Assembly: GCA_946803715.1 (NCBI GenBank)
Contig: CAMPET010000268.1
Location: forward strand, 55,536-98,138
Length of the DNA: 42,603 bases
From: Beroe ovata
Taxonomy: Eukaryota > Ctenophora > Nuda > Beroida > Beroidae
Reading direction: 5' to 3'
Position numbers and translations under genes: made by a program. A model generated the notes under the pieces. That model was not told the origin of the DNA. It made no database searches and saw only the letters and a program-made list of their open reading frames with translations. Shown piece by piece: positions 13,287 through 23,084 of this stretch (position 1 is its first letter; each line of letters opens with the position of its first letter).

Positions 13287-13388
13287 AATCAAATAATACA
13301 TTCTGGCGTGAGGGATACGTGCGATAATGCACGAACGCAGTGAGGGCGAGCACGTATCACGAAAACAGCCAGAAGGTATTATTTGATT
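13287..13388. mobile_element. MITE-like foldback element upstream of the GPCR
   Basis: Terminal inverted repeats of 21 bp: AATCAAATAATACATTCTGGC at the left, and the reverse complement with one mismatch at the right. Inside is a second inverted pair, GATACGTGC and GCACGTATC, flanking CGAACGCAGTGAGGGCGA. The whole 102 bp can fold into one long hairpin. It carries no coding capacity, which suggests a non-autonomous DNA element. A partial TAATCAAATAA motif recurs at about 13411. Confidence 0.65.
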
Positions 13389-13656
13389 TTATATATCACA
13401 GGGAGAATATTATAATCAAATAACCATTATCAGAAATAGAGAGCGTGCATTATTAGCGGAAATAATGCCCGGAGAGTATTATAATAGCTGTTGTCATCGT
13501 GTAGTTCTGCTGAAAACCCCCCAGTATTTGATTAAGAATAATACTCAAAGTCGAGTTTGGGTGAATTCTAAACCATTTTTCAACGATATTATATCAAGAG
13601 TAACGGGAGGGGTTCAACTGTCTGTTCCCTTTATCTTAACCTGTACTTTTCATAGA

Positions 13657-14985
13657 ATGACTGACCCTATCGTGAACACAACGGGGGCTCGCATCACCAC
13701 GACGATGCAAACCGAGGAAGGGTACGAGATAGCTTCCTTCATAGCGTACATATCATGCTCACTCCTCGGTGTCCCAGGAAACATCCTTGCCCTCTGGTTC
13801 TTCTCGACAAAGTCTCGTGACCTAGCAACGCTCATCTATATCTTCATCACAGCATTCGACATTCTGGTGAGTGTCCTAATGTTCCCCATCTCTCTGCAGT
13901 TCCTCTACAGACAACGTCTAATCCCCCTCCTCAATGATACGATCTGGTTCTGTACCCTACTCGGCATTCTGTGGTGGGTGGCGAGTCTCATGACCATTTT
14001 CCTGGTGGCTATCGTTAGTATCACCCGGTGCATATGCATTGTATTCCCCCTGGCCAAGCTCTTCCTCAAGAAGTCAGTCGTGGTGGGTGTCATAGTGGCG
14101 TACATAATCCTCACGACTTGTCAAGCGACCATTCCCTTCTGGATCAATGACAGGTACTACTTCCTAAGGGGGGTGGGGATCTGCATTTGGACTGTGGCCA
14201 AAATGACCAACCCTGCAAGGAACATTGCCGCTAACTTTTACATGTTCCAAATGTACGGTCTCATACCGCTCATCGTGCTGTCAAGTATTGTTACCGTCTG
14301 GGTTCTCAGACGTCCGAAATCTATGATGTCACAATCCAATTACAACGTAACCATGTCCATTCTGTGCTTCACCTCGCTCTACATCATGTGCAACATCCCG
14401 ACTGTAATGTACCAAGTGTTGGTTTACATTGATACCAATATGGAGGGCGAACAGTTTGTATTGGTTTTCTACTCGGCATACGCACCTCAATACATGGTGG
14501 GGTTCACCGTGGGCGCTAATTCCGCACTCAACCCTCTTCTCTACTGCTGGCGTACGAAGCCCTTCCGGAGGTTCATCGCACGGAAATTCGAACAGTTGAA
14601 GTCCGTGGTTCGGGGTAGAGAGATCACTCAACGGCGGAGCACGTCGACACAGGATAGATACGTTACGAAGCGCTCATCCCCCTTCACTCTGACGACCCGG
14701 ACACCTGTAACGACACAGAACAACGGGGGCAGACACGATCTGACGCCGTCACCTGTTGCTGCGTCTCCCTTCCTCAGCCCTATAGTGTCTCCCCAGTTGA
14801 AGGGACGGAGGCCAAGTGAACCCATCGAAAGAGAGAAATCTGGAGGGATCCACCGATCCAACTTTACCAGGGGTTACAGTCAGCGCCACGTTTCTTCCTC
14901 GGGGGTGATGGCTGGCATGAAAAGGAGCAGAAGGACGGTGTGTTTCCGGAAAGAAACCAAGGGAAGGGAAACAACTCACTGTTGA
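13657..14985 (+). CDS. Intronless class A (rhodopsin-like) GPCR, orphan
   Basis: Open frame with seven hydrophobic segments and class A landmarks. TM1 has GVPGN; TM2 has the FDILVS region; a Cys sits before TM3 (WFC) with a partner in ECL2 (GVGICIW). The DRY position reads SITRCICI, so Arg is kept but Asp and Tyr are not. TM6 has MCNIP instead of CWxP. TM7 has the complete motif NSALNPLLY, followed by RTKPFRRF (helix 8). The frame is open from 13465, but I choose Met at 13657: it gives a short N-terminus with an N-glycosylation site (NTT) and 442 residues, whereas the 64 residues upstream look non-coding. A Ser/Thr/Arg-rich C-tail of about 130 residues follows. The ligand is unknown; the motifs do not place it in a subfamily. 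Confidence 0.9.
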   Translation: MTDPIVNTTGARITTTMQTEEGYEIASFIAYISCSLLGVPGNILALWFFSTKSRDLATLIYIFITAFDILVSVLMFPISLQFLYRQRLIPLLNDTIWFCTLLGILWWVASLMTIFLVAIVSITRCICIVFPLAKLFLKKSVVVGVIVAYIILTTCQATIPFWINDRYYFLRGVGICIWTVAKMTNPARNIAANFYMFQMYGLIPLIVLSSIVTVWVLRRPKSMMSQSNYNVTMSILCFTSLYIMCNIPTVMYQVLVYIDTNMEGEQFVLVFYSAYAPQYMVGFTVGANSALNPLLYCWRTKPFRRFIARKFEQLKSVVRGREITQRRSTSTQDRYVTKRSSPFTLTTRTPVTTQNNGGRHDLTPSPVAASPFLSPIVSPQLKGRRPSEPIEREKSGGIHRSNFTRGYSQRHVSSSGVMAGMKRSRRTVCFRKETKGRETTHC

Positions 14986-16661
14986 GCTCTCATCAGGAAC
15001 TCTCGATAGACACCAATCTGCTTTTTATAGACAGAAGAAGAGAGACAAACGACATAATTATGGAGACAACCCACTGTTTATACAAACGGGTGGTTCTCAA
15101 TAGCGTCCTACTACTGTGACCCTATTGATATTTGTTACGAGACTGCGGTTTAGACGATCACATTCTCTTCGAATTGTTATACGAAACAATTCGTTTCTGA
15201 TCGAATGAGATTAAAATTTTAATTTCCTTCATTTCTCAAAGTGGCCGTTTCCTTTGGTGAACCCCCGATTCATACAGCAGTTTTATATGCCGGACACGGG
15301 AAATAATATATTCGAAAGTAAACGTAGTTCCCTAAACTATTTAACGTTCTAACAGTCTGGTAAGTACACCCAGGGGAAATCATGACGCACGAACTCGACG
15401 CATCGTTTAAGCTAATTGGCTGATTGTCGGGTATGCACAAAATCTGCCATCCATATTACACATTACATCACTCTAGCGCAAACGGGGGTCATCTGTACCA
15501 GAAATAGGTGTTCTTTTAGAAAAGAACTATCATGCATCTATCCATAAAACACTGTCCTAGTGATTTATGCATGATGGTCAAGGCATCCTTTACGATTTAC
15601 TAAGTGAACACGACACACATGGTCGACTATTTGCGACAATCACTGAGGAGTGAGAAGTAGAATACTTCGATGACTATACAGATTAAAGAGCCGAGTCTTT
15701 TACTTATATCCAAGGAAGAAGTTAATTGTATCAGGGTTCAGGCCAAGCATTTGGCGAATAACTGCGGAGAGAGTTCGTTTCTCTTTGGTTAGACGCGAAC
15801 GAGTTCAATCATAGTATACTTCAAAAATTGCGTGGATAAGGATAATTGAGTTGGTATGAAAAAGTTAGAAGCACCAAGTATGAACTATGGGAATTGAAAA
15901 AGAAATGCATTCTACAAGCTATTATCGCGCGCACTCTGAAATTTCAGCGGCAAAATAAGCGCGCATCCCACAAGGTTAATATTCCGCGGCGCGCGCGCGC
16001 GATATGATGTGATTAAATTCTTCAGGAACGATGCTGAAATTGTGCGCTACCGTGATTGAAAGTCATCGCGCGTGCCAGTGATGTCGCCAAATTTACCGAA
16101 TTTGCTATCTATGACTGTCGTATTTATGTCTGCTACCTAATATCACACGAATATGCAAGATAAGAACAGCCATATTTATTTGAGATACTCTGATGGGTAT
16201 TGGCGCTATTTTCAAATGAGTCGTTACCTGATTGAGATGTTACAGTTGCTTGTGAAAGTTACTGGGGAATGTTGCTCGAAGTCGACTTCTTCTACATGTC
16301 ACCATGTGTCTAGCAACAATGAATGAAGGGTGAGGTTGATTCCTAACATAATTGCAATGACAATCCACCGATCAGATGTTATGGTATTTACAATTAAAAC
16401 AATCGCAGTAATAAACCATCTTGTGTTTAATCAATATATCATCAATATATATTATGCTATTGTAAGTAACTGTAAACCAATAATCTTTAATCGAGTTTTT
16501 ATCACTTATCAAATCTGTATCAAGAAACTACCTATTCAAATCATGCAAAAGGGCTAAACATGTCAGACTAAAATCATAAATCACAAATTCAAAAACCCAA
16601 TTCATGATCAATTTAATCTACTTTAGAAAGTTGTAAGAACAACTGTTGTAAAACTAACGAG
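14986..16661. other. Intergenic, no gene seen
   Basis: 3' flank of the GPCR and downstream flank of RABL3 (the two genes converge here). There is a GC-alternating patch (CGCGCGCGCGCG near 15989-16002) with nearby inverted GCGCGC runs at 15925-16075. The frame at 16330-16557 is AT-rich and not protein-like. Confidence 0.55.
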
Positions 16662-18002
16662 TCAGAAACTGAGTCCCAAATCTAGAGAACTGAACATTCC
16701 CCCTCCTGATCCACCACTCTCCATGGAGCTCCTAAACGGTCGATTGTATCGATTAGACGCCACCTTCTTGTGTCTGATGACCTGATCCATGAAGTTGCAT
16801 ATCTGCTGTTGCTGATACGAGCTCTTGTACTGAGCATGATCGAGACAGTTCACACTGATAGACTGAGCACTGAGATGCGATATCAGCCCTGTCCTATCCA
16901 TGTTATACCGACTCCTACTCCAGAGATAGTCTTGTTTTGTACCGACAATCAGTTTGGGGATTTCTATGTTTTTCAAGAGGTTAGCCTCTCCCTCCCGTGT
17001 GAGTCTCCTGCTACTGCTACCCTGCCCTTGTTGTGCATACTCCACAGCCCACTTTATCATGTTTGTGTAGGACTTGCTGTTCGTGAGGTCGTGAACGAGG
17101 ATGAGACCGTGATATGCGCCCCGCAGGAAGACGGAACGACTGTTAGCGTGGACAAGACTGCCACCAACATCCCACAGCTCAATAAACTCGGAGTAGTCTG
17201 AGAATGGGGAGAGTTAGACTAACCCTGTAGCCTGGCACACACATACATACACACACAAACAGACACACAGACACACAGACACACATTACACACACACAGT
17301 ACATACACACACAAACACACAGACACAAACATAATGATCAGTCGGTGTCACTTTACGAACTTGATACACTGTTGAACATTGTGTTAAACATTGTGTTAAA
17401 ACATCGTATTCAAACCGATCTGACACGTATTTAAAACTTACAGGGGTGTTTTGCGGTTATTCTTCAAGTCAAGACAAATATTTTCACCCATATTAGTTGC
17501 TAGTGATAATTTAGTGACAGTACCATATGTTAACATCTCATACGGAATGGGTGCCGACTAATGGCATTGATCCACAATCTCTGAGGTTTTTGCGAGAAAA
17601 CTGTTCAACCTACATTCCAACAAGTGAGGCAAGCACTATCATAACCTAAGCGATAAGAACGCGTGTGAAACCTTTAGACTGATGATGGACCACTTCCAAG
17701 TTGCAGCCTACAGTCCATGATGATTGCTTGTTTGTGTTTCCTGATATGAGGTTAACCAGACTTGTTTTGCCCACTCCTGAATCACCTGTGATATACGTGT
17801 GATATACGTGTGTTATAGGTGTGGTATACGTGTGATATACGTGTGATATACGTGTGATATATACGTGTGATATACGTGTGGTATACGTGTGAGAAGGCTG
17901 AGTGGTAAAGATTTGACCCGGAAAATGGATGACATCTCGATAGAAAAATGTTTGCACTATACCTAGCACGAGGACTCTTATTTTTTCAGTAGTTTCAGTC
18001 AT
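16662..18002 (-). CDS. RABL3: RABL3-like small GTPase
   Basis: Three exons, 17963-18002, 17672-17785 and 16662-17197, join in phase (both junctions phase 1) to 229 codons, close to the roughly 236 residues of vertebrate RABL3. It starts MTETTEKIRVLVLG; exon 2 completes the P-loop GDSGVGKTS and has SWTVGC as in RABL3. Exon 3 has ELWDVGG in place of Rab DTAGQ, then LVHDLTNSKSY and the base-recognition site GTKQD (variant of NKxD). There is no C-terminal Cys for prenylation, also typical of RABL3. Known roles in vertebrates include binding the prenylation chaperone SmgGDS (RAP1GDS1) and a part in lymphopoiesis. ATTAAA on the minus strand at 16612-16617 may be the polyadenylation signal. Confidence 0.93.
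17235..17332. repeat. CA-rich microsatellite in RABL3 intron 2
   Basis: Imperfect CACA and CAGA repeats shortly upstream (+ coordinates above) of exon 3. Confidence 0.85.
17787..17891. repeat. 11-bp minisatellite in RABL3 intron 1, touching the acceptor
   Basis: About nine units of GTGATATACGT with GTGGTATACGT, GTGTTATAGGT and one longer variant. On the coding (minus) strand the last unit reads TATATCACAG and supplies the splice acceptor of exon 2. Confidence 0.85.
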
Positions 18003-18683
18003 CTCATTTTTGCAGTCATCATGAATTCTTTGTTCTTCACATACCGAGCTTGAATACCGGTAACTTGGCTACGCTTGGGGAAATTAATCAGATCTCTAAC
18101 GGGACCTTCTCGTTACAGATTTAAAGGTCTACTAAGAACAACAGAAAACTTCTGATACTAGACTCTTCATGCAAAGAAATACTGCGTTTCGTTATAAATG
18201 AAATATACTTTGCAATAAAAATCAACAAACATTAGACTAAAATTTCAAATGATAAACAAAAATGAGGTTTCTCACAATTCAATAAACCCTACATTAGTCC
18301 GACATCAAACCCCATCTCCAATCTAAACTAGCTGAGACGAAATTATCAATTTAATATTGAAATCATACATAACAAACTCAACAAATAGTAATCATGCTGT
18401 AATATGGATAGATTTTTACACACACGGTGTAGAGTTCAATTTGGTTCCTGATCACGCTTTAAAAACTAAAAAGCACGTAAAAATTAAGTTCTGAAGTTCG
18501 AGTTATGAAAGCTCATCGAGATAACTCTTCAATTCAATAAAAATGAATAGCATCGAGGTGAAACAACACAGGAAAGGAAGTCATTGACGCCAACGCTGAA
18601 AATGCACATGATTATCTTGGACTCTAATGGGATGACACAAATCTTGTTACCAACACACACCAAGCTTACCACACCTCAAAACC

Positions 18684-20016
18684 TCAGACGACTTTGAGCC
18701 AGAACTTGAGCAGCAGGAACGCGATGATGGCAAAAACACCAACAATTGATAGTGCGATGGTGCAGTGTTTGCAAGCGGCAAACAGCCTGTTATTCCTCCT
18801 CACTTGCCTATCTCTCTTCACGGCCAGCCCGCCATCATTCATCCTTATCTGCACGTAGCCGCCCGTGGCTCGCGGGTATTGGGGTGCCACCACTGCGCCA
18901 GCTCCTCCAGCCACCTTCTCATTATGCCGCTTGTTACACTCCTCTGCATCGCCCGGAATAGTGGATAGGGACGGGATTTTGTCGTAGTTATTAGTCCACT
19001 GAGACGAGGATGGCGGGTTGGAGAAGGGTTTGAGGTATCTGTTGACGGAAAACTTGAATGTGGACTCCGATAAGTTGGTTGTGATATCATTAGTGTCCGT
19101 TGTGTTACTAAGCATATCGATATTGTGCATGTTACCAAAATGAGTGCCTCTGTTACTCTCAATCTCTACAATCGCCATCAAGGTGGCGAATATCGATCTA
19201 GACAAGTTGATGAATTCAGTGCGGTTTTCAAAATTGTTGACCAATCGCTCGTGTATGAGTTTGTTACGAATGGCGTTAGCTTGAGACATCTTCCTCTTGA
19301 TATTGCTTAGATCGTACGGAAAGTCTTGGATTTTGGCATGAAGATTGTGACCATTCTGATGAAAAACCTCTTTGAGGATGCTGTCTAGTCTCTTGGTCAT
19401 GATGATAGCGATACTGATATCCTCATATTGATCGTAGTCAATGAAGGTGTAGTCCTGGAAATGTGAAATTCTGTGATAAATAGTGCACGTGAAATATAAT
19501 CATTGAAAGAAATGTTTTTCAACGGAATATATCTGCCCATCCTATGATCCGAGCTGGATTACACAAGGAAGTATCATAGCACAAACCTACCTCGGCTGCT
19601 GCCTCCTCATCTGGACACGGGTAGAGCACACTATACCGTGCTGGGGAGAGTCTCACACCATTCTTTCTTGGACTCAGTCCAAGGAAAACCTCCATGCTCT
19701 GGTTTATAAATCGCTGTCTATCACTCAACACATTGTAACCCTCCTCGTGGACGACCTTGTTCCTCTCAAATAGCAGTCCCTTGAGTGTCCGGCTCAGTCG
19801 GTCCTTCACATCAGAATCTATTGGAGTAGTTGAGGAAAACGTTGCAATCTGATCACCGAGCGACGTGTCTGCATCACAGTGGTAATATTCAGCTAGCATG
19901 TACTTGACTTCCTTCATCGAAATTACTGCCAGCTCAATGTCTTGAAGAAGTTCAAATGCAATGTTGCCGTACCGGAGGGTAGACAATGTTGTCCCCGTTT
20001 CAGCACTTGAATTCAT
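18684..20016 (-). CDS. Tail-anchored protein with two tandem HEPN-like modules
   Basis: Two exons, 19591-20016 and 18684-19454, join in phase 0 (GAG|GAC) to 398 codons. The protein contains two similar helical modules. Each ends in an Rx4H signature: FERNKVVHEE (R85, H90) and AIRNKLIHER (R205, H210). Each is followed by the same pattern, DRQRFINQSMEVF and NRTEFINLSRSIF. Rx4-6H in a helical bundle is the hallmark of HEPN domains, many of which are metal-independent RNases or RNA-binding folds. The C-terminus is a single hydrophobic helix (IALSIVGVFAIIAFLLL, about 375-392) followed by KFWLKVV, with no signal peptide. That suggests a tail anchor with the modules in the cytosol. A polar, disordered-looking linker rich in Pro, Gly and Arg (about 245-370) joins the second module to the anchor. 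HEPN is my inference from motif and helix pattern; catalytic activity is unproven. Confidence 0.72.
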
Positions 20017-20295
20017 TCTGGCTAAATACTGTGAGTTATGTGTTATCAGCTATCGCGCCTGTGTCATATTACAAATTACATACTGGAGTCTGAGAAAGAA
20101 GGCGATTATTGCTGTCACCCCTATGAAAATAGTGCGAACATGAGGAATAAAAAATATACTATTTACAAATATATACATTGACACAATATAACATAGGAGA
20201 AAGTGGGATCATCTGATTTCTGATATAAATACCCAGCTCAACATCTTGCTAAACTGGTGGGAGTGATGAAACATATTATGGACAAAGTTGTTAAA

Positions 20296-21294
20296 TTATT
20301 GATTGGCAGCGGTCTGTTTATCGGCTAGCCCCATAAAGTGGTTGCCTAGGATACCAGAAAACTCCTGGATGAACTCCTTCATTTCTGGATTATCAGCATA
20401 CTTCTTTGCTGCTGCCTCAGGGTTGCTCTGGAATTCTGAGAATGCTGCCATGAACTGAGGGTTTGCCATTTTAGCACCCACTTTAGGATTTGATTGTATT
20501 GTTTTGAGAAGGGAATCGTTCATCCACTCATCTGAAATATGAAATATTCATTACCTATCAGGCAGCATGTTTCTCATATTTTAATTGATTTTCATGATTA
20601 TAGACAATGCCCTACTTACTGCTATTATTAGATAGGAACTCATTGGCTTCATGCATTTTGTCTTGAACTTCTTTCAGTTTAAGTGAATCTTCTTTTGCTT
20701 TAGGGTTCGACTTGAGCTCTTTGATTGGTTTAGAAGATGCCTTCTTAGGAGTGATACCTCCAGCTGTAAGTGTTAGGCAATTAATCCCTTCCTACTGGCA
20801 GGTTTGAGTACTTGGGAAAGGAAGTGGGATTGACAAATACTCACAGAGAAACCCCTTCCTCATCCCACCATAGCCACTGTTCTTGCTTTGATTTGGTTGC
20901 TTGATTGCAACTGTATGACTGCCTGTGACATTAGGAGATGTGTATGTTTCCTTATTGATATCCTGAAAAAATATGAATAACATAATGAGGAGAAACTAAT
21001 GTAAAAGCAGCACTTGTTATCCTATTAGATCAGCAGATTGATAAAAGTTCACAAATCAACTTGTTTACCTCTTCGACATCTGTTTTGGAAATCTTAATTT
21101 CTTCATATTTCACAGAAGTAGCTGACAACTTGTTCACATAAGCTGTCATATCCTCCAGGGGCGGTGGGCCTGAAAAAACGGAATCAGTTAAATCTTGCAT
21201 ATGAGCTCATGTATTCCTGCATTGAAGGTTTGATAGATTGAATAGTATTAAACATTGCAATGATCCTGATCAACTTGCCTTCATCTTCTGACAT
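20296..21294 (-). CDS. Small STI1/DP-like domain protein
   Basis: Five exons: 21279-21294, 21069-21169, 20845-20962, 20620-20763 and 20296-20531, all phase-consistent, 204 residues. The first coding exon is only 16 nt (MSEDE plus G) and its donor is the GC type, AAG|GCAAGT; the others are GT. The N-terminus reads MSEDEGPPPLEDMTAY, then a polar linker and GGMRKGFLSGG. The C-terminal third has NPKVGAKMANPQFMAAFSEF, QSNPEAAAKKY and NPEMKEFIQEF. These Asn-Pro-rich helical repeats resemble the STI1/DP domains of Hop, Hip and ubiquilins, which bind Hsp70 systems or clients. I do not recognise a named orthologue. The expected role is co-chaperone-like, by inference only. The GC-AG intron decides the start; if it is wrong, the N-terminal exon lies elsewhere upstream. 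Confidence 0.72.
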
Positions 21295-21654
21295 CTTTAT
21301 TATGTGGCCTTTGAATAGAACAGGATCAGGCTCAATAGATGAAAACTTAATTAAATGAATTAATAAGACAAAATAACAGACAATACACATGAGATTGGAT
21401 AAAAAGGTCTCTTGAGTCAGAGGAGTGAACAATCTAAAGTCTTATTTATAGACAAGACTCGCATCTATAGATGCAAATGGGTATACCATACTACACTGCA
21501 ATGTGCAAGCATAGCAAAATACTGCATTATACTGGATCATGGATATCTATATCCTAGTACCCTACAATCTAGTTCAGATAAAATCTGACAAGCAGTGCCA
21601 CACCACTAGCAGTGCGTGGATTCTTACCTCATTGGATTAGAAGATAGGCCGAAG

Positions 21655-21690
21655 AAGGTGCGCGAGAAACAGTGGACAGATGCGGCAATT
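21655..21690. mobile_element. Fragment of the GCCGGATGTTATCTG foldback element
   Basis: Contains GCGAGAAACAGTGGACAGAT then GCGGCAA, a degraded single arm of the element family present intact at 22563-22648. Confidence 0.6.
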
Positions 21691-21720
21691 TTGCGCGGCG
21701 CCGACGGTATGTTGAAACTT

Positions 21721-21845
21721 TTGCCGGATGTTATCTGTCCACTGTTTCTTTCGCGCGGCGCGCGCCTTCATCATAATTTCGGCCTTCGATGAAGGCGCGC
21801 GCGCCGCGTGCAAGAAATTAAACACTAACAGATAACATCCGGCAA
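21721..21845. mobile_element. MITE-like foldback element, copy 1
   Basis: Left end TTGCCGGATGTTATCTGT and right end ACAGATAACATCCGGCAA are exact reverse complements. An inner inverted pair of GCGCGCGCCTTCATC and GATGAAGGCGCGCGC flanks TTCGGCC. Part of the right arm is missing the CCACTGTTTCTTGC block. Confidence 0.8.
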
Positions 21846-21880
21846 TGAAACTCAGCTCAACAATGTTTTTTGCGTGCCTT

Positions 21881-22129
21881 TTGCCGGATGTTATCTGCAA
21901 TATCGGTCGGATCGCGGTCCACTGTTTCTTGCGCGCGTGTGCACACGTTGCGCGCTCTTGTTCTACTCTGTACTCAGTAAACTGAAAAGTCGTGAACGGA
22001 GACGCGCAGCGCGCGCGCGCGGAGTATTTGGGTCACGCAGCGCGGGAACAGGCGCGCACCTTCATCATTTCGGCCTTCGATGAAGGCGCGCGCGCGCGCA
22101 AGAAACAGTGGACAGATAACACCCGGCAA
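21881..22129. mobile_element. MITE-like foldback element, copy 2
   Basis: Starts TTGCCGGATGTTATCTG and ends CAGATAACACCCGGCAA. It contains TCCACTGTTTCTTGCGCGCG near the left and GCGCGCAAGAAACAGTGGA at the right, plus long CG-alternating runs. About 249 bp with about 110 bp of unrelated sequence between the arms. Confidence 0.78.
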
Positions 22130-22140
22130 CGTGTCTTACC

Positions 22141-22366
22141 TGACATGAATCAGAATGCGAGGTTGGAGAAGCCGAAGACAAAGTGCTGTGCTGTATTGAG
22201 TGCTGGTATTGAGATAATTAAAACTTGGATCAGGGATATATATGATATAACACTCACACTATCATGCTCAATGCTGACCTCGGATCGGGAGGCAGCTCAG
22301 GTTCATTCATCGTCAAATCTTCATGTTCTTATAGAGACCTCCTTTCGCATCAATTCCTTTTGCATA
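22141..22366. repeat. Segmental duplication, copy A
   Basis: Closely matches 22846-23019: both contain ATGAATCAGAATGCGAGGTT, AAGTGCTGTATTGAG, ATCGGGAGGCAGCTCAGGT and GACCTCCTTTCGCATCAATT. Copy A has an extra stretch of about 50 bp. One N at 22368. Confidence 0.85.
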
Positions 22367-22562
22367 ANCCGTATAAGGAATAACCAGGTAGCAGGGCATA
22401 TCTAAGGTCACGTCTTTGTACGTTGGTAGATTTTTCACTGAGTAGAACAGGGGCGCGCAACGTGTGCACAACTCGCGCGCGCGGCTGTGCACACAATTGC
22501 TGATTGCGCGCACGCGTTATTTAATATTTAAATCAACACTGATCACTTCGATGAAATTGAAG

Positions 22563-22648
22563 TTGCCGGATGTTATCTGTCCACTGTTTCTTGCGCGCGC
22601 GCCTTCATCCATGCGAGCAAGAAACAGTGGACAGATAACATCCGGCAA
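22563..22648. mobile_element. MITE-like foldback element, perfect hairpin copy 3
   Basis: Perfect 32-bp arms starting TTGCCGGATGTTATCTGTCC and ending in the reverse complement, with a 22-nt centre containing GCGCGCGCCTTCATCC. This is the most intact and probably the youngest copy of the family. Confidence 0.85.
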
Positions 22649-22845
22649 AGTTGAAGTGCGAAGCTGGCGCCGCGCGCGCGAGAAACAGAGATCATGAAAT
22701 ATGACAAGTTGTCAGATTATCATTAAATTTTTGACGCCAGACCTATGAAATAATAATACCGTTCACCGAAAGCTTAAGTACGAACGCCATATATATTATG
22801 CGGGCGCTCGCGCTGTTTGGGCGGAGTTGGACAGTGGACACCTAG

Positions 22846-23019
22846 TATGAATCAGAATGCGAGGTTGGACTTGGAAAGCCGATGACAAAGTGCTGTATTG
22901 AGATAATTAAAACTTGGATCAGTGACATATAACACTATGATCGGGAGGCAGCTCAGGTCATTCATCGTCAAATCTCCATGTACTTGTAGAGACCTCCTTT
23001 CGCATCAATTCCTTTTGCA
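22846..23019. repeat. Segmental duplication, copy B
   Basis: Partner of 22141-22366. It lies just past the DDX18 stop codon, so it is probably part of the DDX18 3' UTR or flank and the likely source of copy A. Confidence 0.8.
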
Positions 23020-23084
23020 TAAAACTCAATCTCATAGTCGAATTCAATAAATTAAGCCCTAGATAAAATAAAAAACAAACTCTA

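Noticed and set aside
13465-13656. Upstream Met at 13465 as the GPCR start
   Set aside because: It would add 64 residues of atypical composition before an N-terminus that already fits a short-tailed class A receptor.
17787-17891. CRISPR-like array
   Set aside because: Regular 11-bp units with no spacers: a minisatellite in a eukaryotic intron.
18845-19162. 105-codon minus frame and plus frames over the HEPN-like gene
   Set aside because: Shadow frames of the second exon of the HEPN-like gene.
21184-21432. Full 82-codon minus frame as an exon of the STI1-like gene
   Set aside because: Only its MSEDEG segment fits. Reading on past the GC donor gives no downstream donor in phase, and the frame upstream is hydrophobic and AT-rich, like UTR.
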